DNA of 64,000 bases from Hibiscus mutabilis (GCA_019671005.1 CM033738.1:17820202-17884201); one strand, 5' to 3'; counted from the stretch's first letter, positions 11,101-21,790 are shown. A program made the numbers and translations. Notes: generated by a model from the letters alone, not told the origin.

Positions 11101-12191
11101 TCACACTATCTTTTTCATCCCTTGGTAGATTCACACTATCTTTTTAGAAACATTTCTATAAAATATTTTATAACTCAAAATTCACTTTCGTTGATTCTAG
11201 ATGAAGCTAAACTGAAAAATCTTTCTAACTATATAAAGTACGACACCTGATTCATTTTATACAATTTATAGCGAATTTTTCAAAGTCAATGGCAGTGTTG
11301 AATTTTTGGAGCAGACTGCTGTCTAGTTTCCCGACCTTCACTTACTCAAAAATTCATATCTTTTGATTTACAAATCAAAATCGATCACTGTTTGTTGTAA
11401 ACGAAATTAGATTCACACAAAGTTCTGTACATATAAAGATCATTATCTAATTTAGCTTATGTAATTTTGGTGAATTTTTAAACTTACTGCCAAAATATAG
11501 ATTTTAGATAAATTCACAAACTTAATTTTTACCTTCTTGAACCATTCTAAAATGTCATGTTATCAATCATAAAAGTATAACCACATTGAACCCTAATTTT
11601 CCATAACCCTAAATCAACAAGATTAGACTTTGACTTAATACTTATTCAAAAATCCTACAAAAAACACAATAATCTTAGAATTACCTAAACTTCATTTTTG
11701 AATTCTTAATTTCACAAACCCCTAAATTTAAGATTTAGGATTCACGACCTTACATGATTAACATTGAATCAAAATGCTACCAATAGAAAGATAAAAGAAT
11801 ATACTTACCAAATATGAAATTGAATCAAAGAAATGATGGCTAATTTGTAAGTAATTTGAAAACATATAATACTAGGGTTCATGAAGTTTTAAATATGGTG
11901 TTGAGCACTTGAAGAAGATGACATAGAACTTAGTTTTAGATCTCTTTCTTCCTTCTGCTAAACCGTGAGGTTTACCCCCTTATTTCCCATATTTTCTATA
12001 TTTTTTATACCTTAATCTCATGTGATGACACATAAGGTAGTGAATCACCCATTGCCTTGATTTGGGTAAATTAAGAACTTGTTCCTTACACAATAACATG
12101 CACACAAACATGTCTTCAAACTTTACTTACACTACAAACTTCGTATTTCACTTTCCTTATAATTTGGTCCTTCACATGTTTTGATGAATTG
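11101..12191. other. AT-rich LTR-like DNA, boundaries unresolved
   Basis: No coding region is seen. The text resembles the internal parts of gypsy LTRs but I could not match it to another LTR in the window. It may be the remainder of the TE2 LTR or of the TE4 5' LTR. Confidence 0.4.
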
Positions 12192-12611
12192 TTAAATTGA
12201 GCTAGTAAACGAACTCCAATCGATATGAAAATTTACTTACATTTTGATCTCTAAATCTTGTAAGGTTAAATTGAGCTAGTAAACGAACTCCGATCGATAT
12301 GAAAATTCATAGATATGCTGTCTATAGCTCGAATTTCATTGGGGTAGAATTAATTTTTGAAATGGACCCTTAATTTATCAAAATTATAGTTCAGTCCCCA
12401 AAACTAGTAAAAGTTTAAGATTGGTCCAAAATTTAGTAATTCGGTATCGTATTAAAATACAAACTTCATTGATTGAATAATGAACTATATGGTTTACCGA
12501 TTCTCCTTCAAATCTCCAATTATTGAACAAATTATCGCACCTAATACTGTTCCATTCTTAGGTAACACATTTCAACTTAAAATCCGACCAGGCCGGGAAT
12601 GGGGTTTTATA
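12192..12611 (+). repeat. TE4 5' LTR remnant
   Basis: From about 12240 this matches 17125-17498, including AGTTCAGTCCCCAAAACTAG and CAGGCCGGGAATGGGG. A segment of about 46 bp beginning GTTAAATTGAGCTAGTAAAC occurs twice (12192 and 12267), a local 75-bp tandem duplication absent from the 3' LTR. Most of the LTR on the left is missing. Confidence 0.75.
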
Positions 12612-12615
12612 TATG

Positions 12616-12631
12616 TGGTATAAGAGTCAGG
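12616..12631 (+). other. TE4 primer-binding site, mutated
   Basis: TGGTATAAGAGTCAGG differs from the initiator-Met PBS TGGTATCAGAGCCAGG at two positions. It follows the LTR end by four bases. Confidence 0.7.
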
Positions 12632-13289
12632 TTTAGTCGATTCTAGGACTAAACTAAAGTTTATTGTCATTGCATTGCATTATGCCACCTATGTTTTTTT
12701 ATTGTATATTATGACTTACCGACTAATCTGATCTCTTTTATTCTTATAATATTGTAGTATGTAAGTTAACCAGAGCTCACACAAATGTGGAGATTCATTT
12801 CATGGCGAGGAGACAAGAGGGGATATCCTTCGAGTATGTGATTTCTTGGGTAAGAAACCCTAAAATCTTAAACCATTAAGGTAGATTACTCGGTCTAAAG
12901 AACTATTGGAAGCACAGCTAAAAGATACAAATAATCCTTGACTTTACCAAAGCTCGAGTGTGTTGTACAGCCCTCCGGGGCTATAGTCTCAATCTCTTAA
13001 ATCTTTATCAACTAGTACATCAGTCTTGGGTTCTCGCACTTAACGACAAGGGAGATATGATCCAGATATTGTTGCAAGTATCATTGAAATTCGCTCTCTT
13101 CTTGTTATGCACTGATAAATCCTTGATATAGTCATTTCTTTTAAGTGTATGTATCGATCAAGCTATTAAGTTACCGTATGAGTCTACTGCATCTAAGATT
13201 ACCTAACCAACCCTTTGGGTGATTATGCCACCATGAGCCTTGTGTGCAAGGTTTGTCCCTTATTAATCCAACAGATTTCTTTTCTAGCC

Positions 13290-13860
13290 AATTTATTTCC
13301 ATGAATCTGATGTTATACTAGATATGAACTGGCTCAGTGAGCATTAATACCAGGCAGCCTGTTGCAATAATAAACTTTACCTCTTGGGTTTTGGAAAAGA
13401 AAGCCTCACCTTGATGAATTCAAAGTATCCATCACTCTATACTTTATCCTTGGAAGCCAAGGATGAACTCTAACTGCAAAATATTGATACCGTATGTGAA
13501 TTCCCTGATGTTTTCCAAACGAACTTCCGGGTTTACTTCCCATCCGTGAAGTAGAGTTTGGCATTGAAGTGCAACCTAAAGCGACCCTAATTTTCATTGC
13601 ACCCCAACGTGTATGGTAGTAGTTGAGCTTAGAGAGTTAAAGGCTCAAATTCATGAGTTATTGGATAAAGGTTTTACTTGACTAAGTTCTTTACCTCGAG
13701 GAGCTCGCTCCTTTTCGTAGAAAAGAAAGATGGTTCTAAAAGGCTATGCCTCAACTACCAACAACCAAATAAAGTAACCATCGAAAATCCCTCCATTGAA
13801 TTATTAAAACCATGTATCATTATCGAATCCTTCCATCACATATTCTAGAAGACATGCTAC
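13290..13860 (+). pseudogene. pol: Protease end and RT start (TE4), heavily broken
   Basis: Readable pieces across frames are a DVILDMNWLSEH-like protease C-terminal motif (about 13310-13350), VCEFPDVFPNELPG and VEFGIEVQP (about 13490-13580), an IAPQRVW-like piece, then KRLCLNYQQPNKVTIENPS, the counterpart of the RMCIDYRQLNK block of RT. Text stops matching RT at about 13850, well before the catalytic Asp pair, and jumps to integrase. It is therefore a deletion product and not only a decayed gene. Confidence 0.65.
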
Positions 13861-14600
13861 ATGCATGTACTATTGACTTTAGAGAATCATGGGAGAAATC
13901 CCAACCTCTTATCAAATTTGCCTACAACAATAACTACCAAGCTTCCATCAAAATGGTCCCGTATAAGGCATTGTATGGCAGATGATGTAGAACTTCTTTG
14001 TGCTGGTCTGAACTCGGTGAAGGCAAGATGTTGGGCCCTAACTTACTTCAGGAAACTAAAGAATGGGTTAACATCATCCATGACCGTTTGAAGGCTGCCT
14101 TTAACCATTAAAAGTCTTATATTGACCTTAGAAAAAGGGATATACAGTACAAGGTTGGTGAGAAAGCCTTTTTTAAAGTCTTACCCTGGAAGAAGATTCT
14201 GAGGTTTGGTAAAAGGGGAAGCTGAGTCCCTAATTCATTGACCCCTTTGAAATTATCAAAAAAGTTGGCCATGTGACATATCGTTTGGCATTACCCTCAA
14301 AATTAAGCAAGATTCATGATGTGTTCTATGTTTCAATGCTTTGTAAGGACCGTTCTGACCATTCATATATTATTGAGCCAGAATCTGTGCAGATCTAACC
14401 AAATTTGACCTACGAGGAAGAACCAGTTTAGATCCTTGCAAGAGAAGCTAAGAGGCTTCGCAACAAATTTGTACCATTAGTTAAAGTTCTTTGGAGAAGC
14501 CACACTGTTGAAAAAGCCACATGGGAACCAGAGGAGACATTATAGCAATAGTACCCTCATCTCTTCAACTTAAGTAAAATTCAAGGATGAATTTTTCTTA
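13861..14600 (+). pseudogene. pol: Integrase C-terminus with chromodomain-like end (TE4)
   Basis: The segment starts in the integrase core end (PLIKFAYNNNYQASI, then PYKALYGR) and passes through the C-terminal region (RRDIQYKVGEKAFFKVLPWK-like text) to an end with LTYEEEPVQILAREAKRLRN and VKVLWRSHTVEKATWEPE, which is the usual C-terminus of Tekay/Del chromoviruses. In intact relatives this tail helps guide integration to chromatin. Several stops and shifts break it (for example near 13985, 14110 and 14225). Confidence 0.75.
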
Positions 14601-14611
14601 AGGGGGTGAGT
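14601..14611 (+). other. TE4 polypurine tract
   Basis: AGGGGGTGAG plus one base precedes the LTR start TGTAACACCCC at 14612. The tract contains a single T. Confidence 0.65.
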
Positions 14612-17498
14612 TGTAACACCCCAAAAATCAGTCTAGTTAGAATAGGGTTTCGGCAATAAAAAATTCTATACTGGAGGAGTCCAAATATTGCCTTAAATTT
14701 AATTGTGTGGTCAAATATACCATATTGGACTCTAATTGAGTCAATTTATAGACTTTGGAACTAATTGAATCTACTAAAAACAATTTAGTGACTAAATTGT
14801 AAAAATTGAAAGTTTGGGGGCAAAAGTATAAAGATTAGAAAATTAAGGGACTACCCTCGTAATTTTCCCATTTTAGGTAATGAGTCACCTCTTATCTTCA
14901 GCTACTCATGTGAAAATAGTTATCCTTTGTCATAAAAGATGACGCCCTATTAAGGCAATCAATAAAGCCTTAAAATGCTAAAAGTGGAAAGGGGAATATA
15001 TTGACTTGATATGGATTACCCTCCCTAAAGGGAAACATCCACTGACTTGCTATGTGTATTAGGGGAAAGGTGCCTTTGATATTCTAAACTTACTTTCTTT
15101 CTTCATAATAACCCACCGAGCCTATTTTACTTTAATCTTCATTTTCCCAAAGTTAAACCAAGCACCTCCATTGTCATCCTCTACCTCAAGCTCAATCTAG
15201 AACCTCTATTGCTAGTTCAAGTTTTCTTTGATTTCTCAACACCGTTGAATACCCACCGTATTGGTAAGCTAAAACCCCCAAACAATTCATCGATTCCATG
15301 GATGGATTTTAAGTAATTTTGAATTGAAAGCTTAAGTCTAGTAGCTTGAGGCCATGTATTGCAAGCTCAAATCCATGGAAGTTTTGTTAGCTAAAAGCTA
15401 CTAAAAGTTTAGATATTGATTTTGAGTTCATAGTATTGATTCTAACATTCCTTATTGTTTTACTTAGCTTAAGGATTGGAAAAGAAAGGTCCATCATCTC
15501 CATCAAAAGATAGGAGTAAGGGAATAGTAATCTAAGACCCTTAGGAGCTTCAGAAGCTAAGGTGAGTGTAGTCAAAGTCTCGGGATTGGCTAAGTACCTT
15601 TTTCTCAATTTCATTGCCACTGTCTATTGCATTGCTAACATTGTCTCAAGGTTTTATGGCATCGAAACCTCGTATGAGGTTTTATTGGTTAGCTTGGGCA
15701 AGTTTATCGTATTGGCATATTGGCTATTGAATCAACGTATAGTTATTGACATCTTTGAAATATTGATTAAGACCATATTAGTAGGTATTACATCGAATCA
15801 TTTTCCATAACATCGTTATTGCTATCATCAGAATCATTGTAGTATTGGCATATAGAAATTATTGATCATTGACCATTGCATATTGCTATTGAAACATTGT
15901 TACTGAATTATTGTCATTGGACTATCGTTATCGGATCACAATTACTAAAATATTTCTACTGAATCATTGATACTAAGATATTGTTATTGACAAAACTATT
16001 AAGGAAAAGCCCTTGGACACTTTGGCATGGTACTTGGTATATTTATTGGGACTACGGTCCAAGGGTGACAACCCTAGGCGAGGAAGAGGTTTCAATTGGA
16101 GTGAGTATGGGCACTGAAATCACTAATTCATTGATACTATATTGAAACAAGCCATTGCTTTATGCTTTGGACTTGCTATTATCGAACCCAAGTTACCAAT
16201 GTCCAAGAGTGATCCAAGGCGAACATTGTTATAAACGAATTAAGGAAAACCTATTGATACATATTGTATATTGTTATTGCATTGATTATTGTTATGGAAT
16301 CAACTGTAGCCATTGCATTGATTATTTTTATTGTATTGAATATTGGCACCGAAATATATATTTATTTCACTATTGCTACTATTGTTATTATTGAAGCAGG
16401 GACTAAATGCATTCATTGTCATTTGTATTGTTTATGACTACCTTACTAAGCAAAGTATGCCTAATGCATTCATTTTCCATGCATTTCAGGTTAACAAAGT
16501 TTGGAATGGAGATCGGGCTAACTTGAGGTTTGGCAAGTCAATGTCAACCCTACAAACTCCTAGAATGGTGGCATAATGTTTGTATAAGTCACTTTTGACC
16601 ATATAGATGCATATATGCTGTGAAGGCTTTTAGTATGTTTGAAAGCCTAAAATGAGACTTTTGAAAGTTGGTTAAAAGTGGTTAAAACGTATATTTGGCC
16701 TAAATTGGGGAAAACATAGTAAACAAATTTGGTTGACCCTAAAATTTGGCATGTTATTAGATTTAGGCCTAACAAACTTACTAGTAAAATTTCGTTGAAT
16801 TTGGTTAAGGTTTGGTTGGGTAAATGGATAATAAACCAGAGTAAATTGACATTATAGACCTTGATGTACCGATACAGGTGGTGGCATATCGGTACAGGCT
16901 TGCATAATTCAACTCAGGATAAAGAGTGTTCCGATACAGCTTGATTCGTATCGGTATAGGTTTTTGAATCTGGAATTCCAGTTTTAACTGGGTATTGGTA
17001 TGGACCTTATACTGCAATAACTAACTTACCAAACTCAGCCAAGGTGTATCGGTACGACCCCAGTGCGTACTGATACCTACACAGTAAATTCCATTAATTA
17101 GGCTTAAAACGAATTCTGGCATGTTACATTTTGATTACTAAATCTTGTAAGGTTAAATTGAGCTAGTAAACGAACTCCGATCAATATGAAAATTTATAGA
17201 TATGCTGTCTATAGCTCAAATTTCATTGGGGTAGGCTTAATTTCTAAAATGGACCCTTAATTTATTGAAATTATAGTTCAGTCCCCAAAACTAGTAAAAG
17301 TTTAAGATTGGTCCAAAATTTAGTAATTCGGTATCGCATTAAAATACCAACCTCATTGATTGAATAATACACTATATAGTTTACTGATTCTCCTTCAAAT
17401 ATCCAATTATTGAACAAATTATCACATCGAATATCGTTCTGTTCTTAGGTTACACATTCAAACCCAGAATCTTACCAGGCCGGGAATGGGGTGTTACA
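14612..17498 (+). repeat. TE4 3' LTR (2887 bp)
   Basis: It begins TGTAACACCCC and ends GGGGTGTTACA at 17498. A degenerate TATTG/ATTG-rich stretch lies at 15800-16400. Its translations are tyrosine- and cysteine-rich by composition only. A cluster of TACCGATAC-type motifs sits at 16862-17085, about 400-640 bp from the LTR end, the same distance as in the TE2 group. No gene is seen inside. Confidence 0.8.
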
Positions 17499-18066
17499 TT
17501 CATAGTTTCTTGGGGTTAGTAGTGTATTATTGTCATTTCATGGATGGTTTTTTTGAAGTTTGTTGCTCTTTTGACAAAGTTTTTACAAAAGGATGTAAGT
17601 TTTGAGTGGATGGAGATTAGGCAACAAGCTTTTGATAAGTTGAAGGAAGCTTTAACGCAAGCTCCGATCATGATTGAACCTGAGTCGTGGAAAGAGTTTG
17701 TAGTTTATAGCGATGCATCCCATGTTGGTATGGGATGTGTGTTGATGCAAGGGGAAAGGTTGTGGCTTATGCATCTTGGCAGTTGAAGGTGCACGAGTGC
17801 AATTATCCTATGCATGATATAAAGCTCACCGCGGTGGTGTTTCCGTTGAAGATTTGGAGGCATTATTTGTAAAGTGAGAAGTGTACCATGTATAAGGATC
17901 GCAAGAGTTTGAAATATCTAATGTCGCAAAAGGAGTTGAATCTTAGGCAATAGAGATGGTTAGAGTTGCTCAAGGATTATGATTTAACGATTGAGTATCA
18001 TCTAGGTAAGGCTAATGTTGTAGTTGACGCTTTAAGTAGAAAGGTTGCAACGGAGTTGAGGGTAAT
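17499..18066 (+). pseudogene. pol: Gypsy RT end and RNase H (TE3), broken
   Basis: The text resumes in the RT connection with SFLGLVVYY, then gives WMEIRQQAFDKLKEALTQAP, the RNase H start EFVVYSDASHVGMGCVLMQ with its first catalytic Asp, and in other frames the KYLMSQKELNLRQ...WLELLKDYD block and GKANVVVDALSR. A frameshift lies near 17757, with stops near 17869 and 17953. In the family this domain degrades the RNA of the RNA-DNA hybrid. The TE4 LTR cuts it on the left and the palindromic insertion interrupts it on the right after ELRV. Confidence 0.85.
18062..18066 (+). repeat. Left target-site duplication GTAAT
   Basis: GTAAT immediately precedes TGATACATGC at 18067. The same five bases follow the insertion at 20482-20486. 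Five bases is the usual duplication length for gypsy and Ty1/copia LTR elements. Confidence 0.85.
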
Positions 18067-19055
18067 TGATACATGCATGAGCGGGGTTAAAATTACTCAT
18101 ATTGGACAAGAAGCTGAATTTTTTCGATGCAAACAATAATGGCCAAAACAATGCACGCATAGGAGGTCAAAAACGATGCATCTTGGACAAGAAACTGAAT
18201 CTGTTTGTGAAGTCTGGAAAGTCAGCTAACTTGCGACGAATTTTTGGATGGGATCCAGGCATTTATGGGTCAACGTGTCTTCTTAAAACTTGTCCGGCTG
18301 TAAATTAGCTTTCTAACGCATCTTGAAATGCCTCAATCGGACATTTGGATCTCAAGATACGTCTATTTTAGTGAAGACAACGCATGCAGAAATTCCTATA
18401 CGGGATTAATACGAGATTTGTGGATAATTACGAATTTTCAAGATTTTATTTGATTATTTATAATTTAAATCAATATAGGATTCTGCAAGATATATTAGGA
18501 TCAGATTTATTTAATTAGGATTTTATTTTTAGTATTTATTTATTATTAGAAGTTACTTATCTAATTAGGAGATTAGATTTTAGCATTTATTTATTGTATT
18601 TAATTCCTAAGTTTAGTAGGATTAGAACTTCTCCATGGCCTATATAAAGGAGGCTTCACCCACATTGTAATTCAGATTTCATTGATTAGTAAAAAGTTCT
18701 CTTTGGAGATTTTAGTATTCTTTGAATTTGCAAGTGTTCGGTAAACTTGTCTAGAAGCCATCTTCAACATAAGATCATCGAGTTCTTGTGACGGAGATCA
18801 TCTTCACACTCTTGCTTGCCTAGATAATTGCATCTAGGAGGGTGGGTTAGAGCCGCTTGAGGTTGCTTGCTTAGATAATTGCGTCTAAGAGGGTGCCGAG
18901 GACAAAACAACAACTATCAATTCATCACGCCGTCTCCACATATTCAAGCTTCCTCCATTGACTCCACCACCATAAGCAAATCTGAATTTTTAGATTTGTT
19001 CTTTATTTTGGTTTGTTTTATTTTTCTCTTTATTCGAATTTGGGCTACTCTATCA
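18067..19055 (+). repeat. Left LTR of the palindromic element
   Basis: It starts TGATACATGCATGAGCGGGG and ends CTACTCTATCA at 19055, the same ends as the TE1 LTR. It is 989 bp against 1213 bp in TE1, because the middle is a different sequence. The TATA box TATATAAAGG is at 18641-18650. Confidence 0.88.
18641..18650 (+). promoter_or_regulatory. Left LTR TATA box, pointing inward
   Basis: TATATAAAGG corresponds in position to TATAAAAGG of the TE1 LTR. Transcription from it would cross the loop and enter the inverted arm. Confidence 0.55.
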
Positions 19056-19057
19056 TT

Positions 19058-19067
19058 TGGTATCAGA
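19058..19067 (+). other. Left primer-binding site of the palindromic element
   Basis: TGGTATCAGA lies two bases after the LTR end, as in TE1. Confidence 0.8.
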
Positions 19068-19187
19068 TTTGGGACGATTCTTAGCAAGAATTTTGGCGTT
19101 TTTGGGAAAAAAAACTCGAAAATTAGGGAGAATTCGTCAAAACCAAACGAGTGAATTTTGAGCTGAAACTTTCCAGATCAGATCTAC

Positions 19188-19349
19188 ACCATTGGTGGAG
19201 TCACCACCCAAAATTTTAGAATTTTTGGAGTTCGGGAACACCTCGAACGAAGTGGATAAAGTTTCAGCCAAATTAGGGTTTTGCCCCTTCTTTAACCCTA
19301 TTTTCATTATTTTTTCTTCAATTTTCCTTATTTTCAGCTTATTTACCTT
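19188..19349. other. Loop of the palindrome
   Basis: This single-copy leader segment (162 nt) has its TE1 counterpart at about 928-1096. At its right end the leader text TTTACCTTGTA passes directly into the inverted arm (AATCTGATCTGAAAAG). At that point the complementary arm has GGTGTAGATCTGATC, so the switch point shares TGTA. Confidence 0.75.
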
Positions 19350-19469
19350 GTAAATCTGATCTGAAAAGTTTCAGCTCAAAATTCACTCGTTTGGTTTTGA
19401 CGAATTTCCCCTAATTTTCAAGTTTTTTCCCCCAAAAACACCAAAATTCTTGCCAAGAATCGTCCCAAA

Positions 19470-19479
19470 TCTGATACCA
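19470..19479 (-). other. Right primer-binding site, inverted
   Basis: TCTGATACCA on the plus strand is the inverse of TGGTATCAGA. It sits next to the inverted LTR that starts at 19482. Confidence 0.8.
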
Positions 19480-19481
19480 AA

Positions 19482-20481
19482 TGATAGAGTAGCGCAAATT
19501 CGAATAAAGAGAAAAACAAAACAAACCAAAATAAAGAACAAATCTAAAAATTCAGATTTGCTTATGATGGTGGCGTCAATGGAGGAAGCTTGAATATGTG
19601 GAGATGGCTTGATGAATTGATAGTTGTTGTTTTGTCCTCGGCATCCTCTTAGACGCAATTATCTAAGCAAGCAACCTCAAGCGGCTCTAACCCACCCTCC
19701 TAGATGCAATTACCTAGGCAAGCAAGAGTGTGAAGATAATCTCCCTCACAAGAACTCTATGATCTTATGTTGAAGATGGCTTCTAGACAAGTTTACCGAA
19801 CACTTGCAAATTCAAAGAATACTAAAATCTCCAAAGAGAACTTTTTACTAATCAATGAAATCTGAATTACAATGTGGGTGAAGCCTCCTTTATATAGGCC
19901 ATGGAGAAGTTCTAATCCTACTAAACTTAGGAATTAAATACAATAAATAAATGCTAAAATTTAATCTCCTAATTAGATAAGTAACTTCTAATAATAAATA
20001 AATGCTAAAAATAAAATCCTAATTAAATAAATCTGATCCTAATAGATATTGCAGAATCCTATATTGAATCCTATATTGATTTAAATTATAAATAATCAAA
20101 TAAAATCTTGAAAATTCGTAATTATCCACAAATCTCGTATTAATCCCGTATAGGAATTTCTGCATGTGTTGTCTTCGCTAAAATAGACGTATCTTGAGAT
20201 CCAGATGTCCGATTGAGGCGTTTCAAGATGCGTTAGAAAGCTAATTTGCAGCCGGACAAGTTTTAAGAAGACACGTTGACCCATAAATGCCTGGATCCCA
20301 TCCAAAAATTCGTCGTAAGTTAGCTGACTTTCCAGACTTCACAAACAGATTCAGTTTCTTGTCCAAGATGCATCGTTTTTGACCTCCTATGCGTGCATTG
20401 TTTTGGCCATTATTGTTTGCATCGAACAAATTCATCTTCTTGTCCAATATGAGTAATTTAACCCCGCTCATGCATGTATCA
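19482..20481 (-). repeat. Right LTR of the palindromic element, inverted
   Basis: This is the reverse complement of 18067-19055 with a few substitutions and small indels, for example an extra 12-bp repeat of AATCCTATATTG near 20050. It ends GCATGTATCA at 20481. Confidence 0.88.
19887..19896 (-). promoter_or_regulatory. Right LTR TATA box, pointing inward
   Basis: CCTTTATATA on the plus strand is the mirror of the left TATATAAAGG. The two promoters face each other across the loop. Confidence 0.55.
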
Positions 20482-20857
20482 GTAATGTTTGCTCGGTTGA
20501 GTGTAACGTGAGATGGGGTTTGTTGGCTGAGTTGCAAGTAAAGTCGTCGTTGTTGTAGATGATTAAGGAGAAATAACTGTTTAATGAGTCGTTGGTATCG
20601 CATGTTAAGTATATTATGGATGGTAATCAAACAGATTTTTGTTTCAATAATGAGGTTGTTTTGTGCTTTAAGAGTTGAGTGGTTGTGCCAAAAGATAAGG
20701 AGTTGAGGTGCACTATCTTAACCGAAGCTCGTTCGAGTCCTTTTGCTATACATCTAGGGAGTACAAAGATGTATAAGGATTTAAAGAAGGAATATTTTTG
20801 GGTTGGTTTAAATATGGATGTAGTGGATTTTATTGCTTGATGTATGGTATGTCAGCG
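20482..20857 (+). pseudogene. pol: Integrase N-terminal zinc-binding region (TE3), broken
   Basis: After the target-site copy GTAAT (20482-20486) the host gypsy text continues with the linker before integrase, then LTEARSSPFAIHLGSTKMYKDLKK, YFWVGLNMDVVDFI and CMVCQRV. This is the HHCC zinc-binding start of integrase, but the first His of the pair is changed (EARSS where relatives have EAHSS), and stops are present near 20522 and 20838. It is cut at about 20857 by the TE5 LTR. Confidence 0.8.
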
Positions 20858-21785
20858 TGTTACCATTAGTTTCCTTCTGGGACAGGATATAGTTGGCATG
20901 CCATAGAGTCCAGCAGTACGCTTCATAATCGGGAATTTGGGATAGCACTATAGTGTACCTAAAGGTCACTTAGTGTATGGTTAGCACAACCTTATAAATG
21001 TGCGGGAATTAGCACTTCGGTGCATATTTGACTCGTGTATCCAAGGTCCTCATAGGTCTATATTTTTGGGCTATGAAATCGGGTTATAAAATTGGTAAAT
21101 ATTTGATAAACGAGATAAAGAGTTTATACACTCTTAAATTTATGGCAAGTATATTGGTAAGAAAATGTATATTCGGCTTATATCTTATTGATGTGTGATT
21201 AACATGATGGTAAGTCATATCTAGTGATTTAAACGCATGGAAACAATTACATATTATTAGTTATTGTTATGTTATTTGCACTGAATATTATTGTTGCCTC
21301 ACTAAGTTTATACTTAGCGTGTGATGGTTTTCACGCGTAGGTAAAAGACAAAATCGGAGTAAGGAGCGGGCATCCTACTATTCAGAGTATATTAATGGTA
21401 TCAGTAATAACATCCTTTGATGCATTTTGATGTTTCTAGATGGCATGTAAATATTAAAATTAGCCGGTTACGTACTAGTTTATATATATGGTTTGTAATA
21501 ATATATAGACTAGTTAATGTTTATAGTAGATGATGAGTAATCATATTATAATTAAAATCGAGTAATAACCAAATAGAGATAAATTAAGTAATCAGGTAGA
21601 TTTTTGTTTTAGGCAGCCATATTCTATATACTTTATAGATAAGAATTGTTAAGTTGCTGCCTGAAATCAAGCTTAATTCGATAGGATAAAAATTTGATAA
21701 ATGATTCTACGCAATAATAAAAAAATAATAATTTATGTGATACTCTAATTGGTATATGTTATAGAATACTAATTAGGGTGTTACA
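20858..21785 (+). repeat. TE5 5' LTR (about 928 bp)
   Basis: The right end GGTGTTACA (21785) is fixed by the PBS that follows. The left end is placed at TGTTACC, where integrase homology stops. It mirrors TGTAAC only approximately, so this edge may be off by a few bases. The segment 20944-21023 holds a series of short hairpins: GCACTATAGTGT, ACCTAAAGGT, CACTTAGTG and GCACTTCGGTGC. Confidence 0.6.
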
Positions 21786-21790
21786 TTTAT

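Larger units (their letters stand above)
12192..17498 (+). mobile_element. TE4: internally deleted chromovirus-like element
   Basis: A truncated 5' LTR end (12192-12611) repeats the last ~400 bp of a complete 3' LTR (14612-17498). Between them lie a mutated PBS, fragments of protease, RT and integrase C-terminus, and a polypurine tract. The interior is only 2 kb, so gag, most of RT, RNase H and the integrase core are missing. The C-terminal part resembles the Tekay/Del group of chromoviruses. It is inserted in TE3, whose RT text resumes at 17499. Confidence 0.75.
18067..20481. mobile_element. Palindromic two-headed LTR insertion (inverted LTRs, 2415 bp)
   Basis: The left arm (18067-19187) and the reverse complement of the right arm (19350-20481) match at roughly 97-98% by eye, around a 162-nt loop (19188-19349). 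Each arm is LTR, PBS and leader, in that order from the outside inward. There is no polypurine tract, no 3' LTR in the normal sense and no coding region. The ends are TGATACATGC and its inverse, so both are U3 ends, and GTAAT flanks both sides. Excising the insert with one GTAAT leaves the host gypsy frame open across the site, which supports a single integration event. The family is related to TE1 (shared LTR ends and leader). Many differences between arms are C/T or G/A, as expected from decay of methylated cytosines after insertion. Confidence 0.9.

Noticed and set aside
16155..16576. Open frames with tyrosine/cysteine-rich products
   Set aside because: They come from TATTG/ATTG repeats inside the TE4 LTR and have no start context or family motif.
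17117..17128. GTTACA at 17123-17128 as an LTR end
   Set aside because: The LTR text continues and is shared with the 5' copy to 12611. The PBS after 12611 shows the real end is the counterpart of 17498.
18067..20481. Palindrome as a DNA transposon with long terminal inverted repeats
   Set aside because: Each arm is a full LTR with TATA box and PBS shared with TE1, and the 5-bp duplication and TG/CA ends fit an LTR integrase better.
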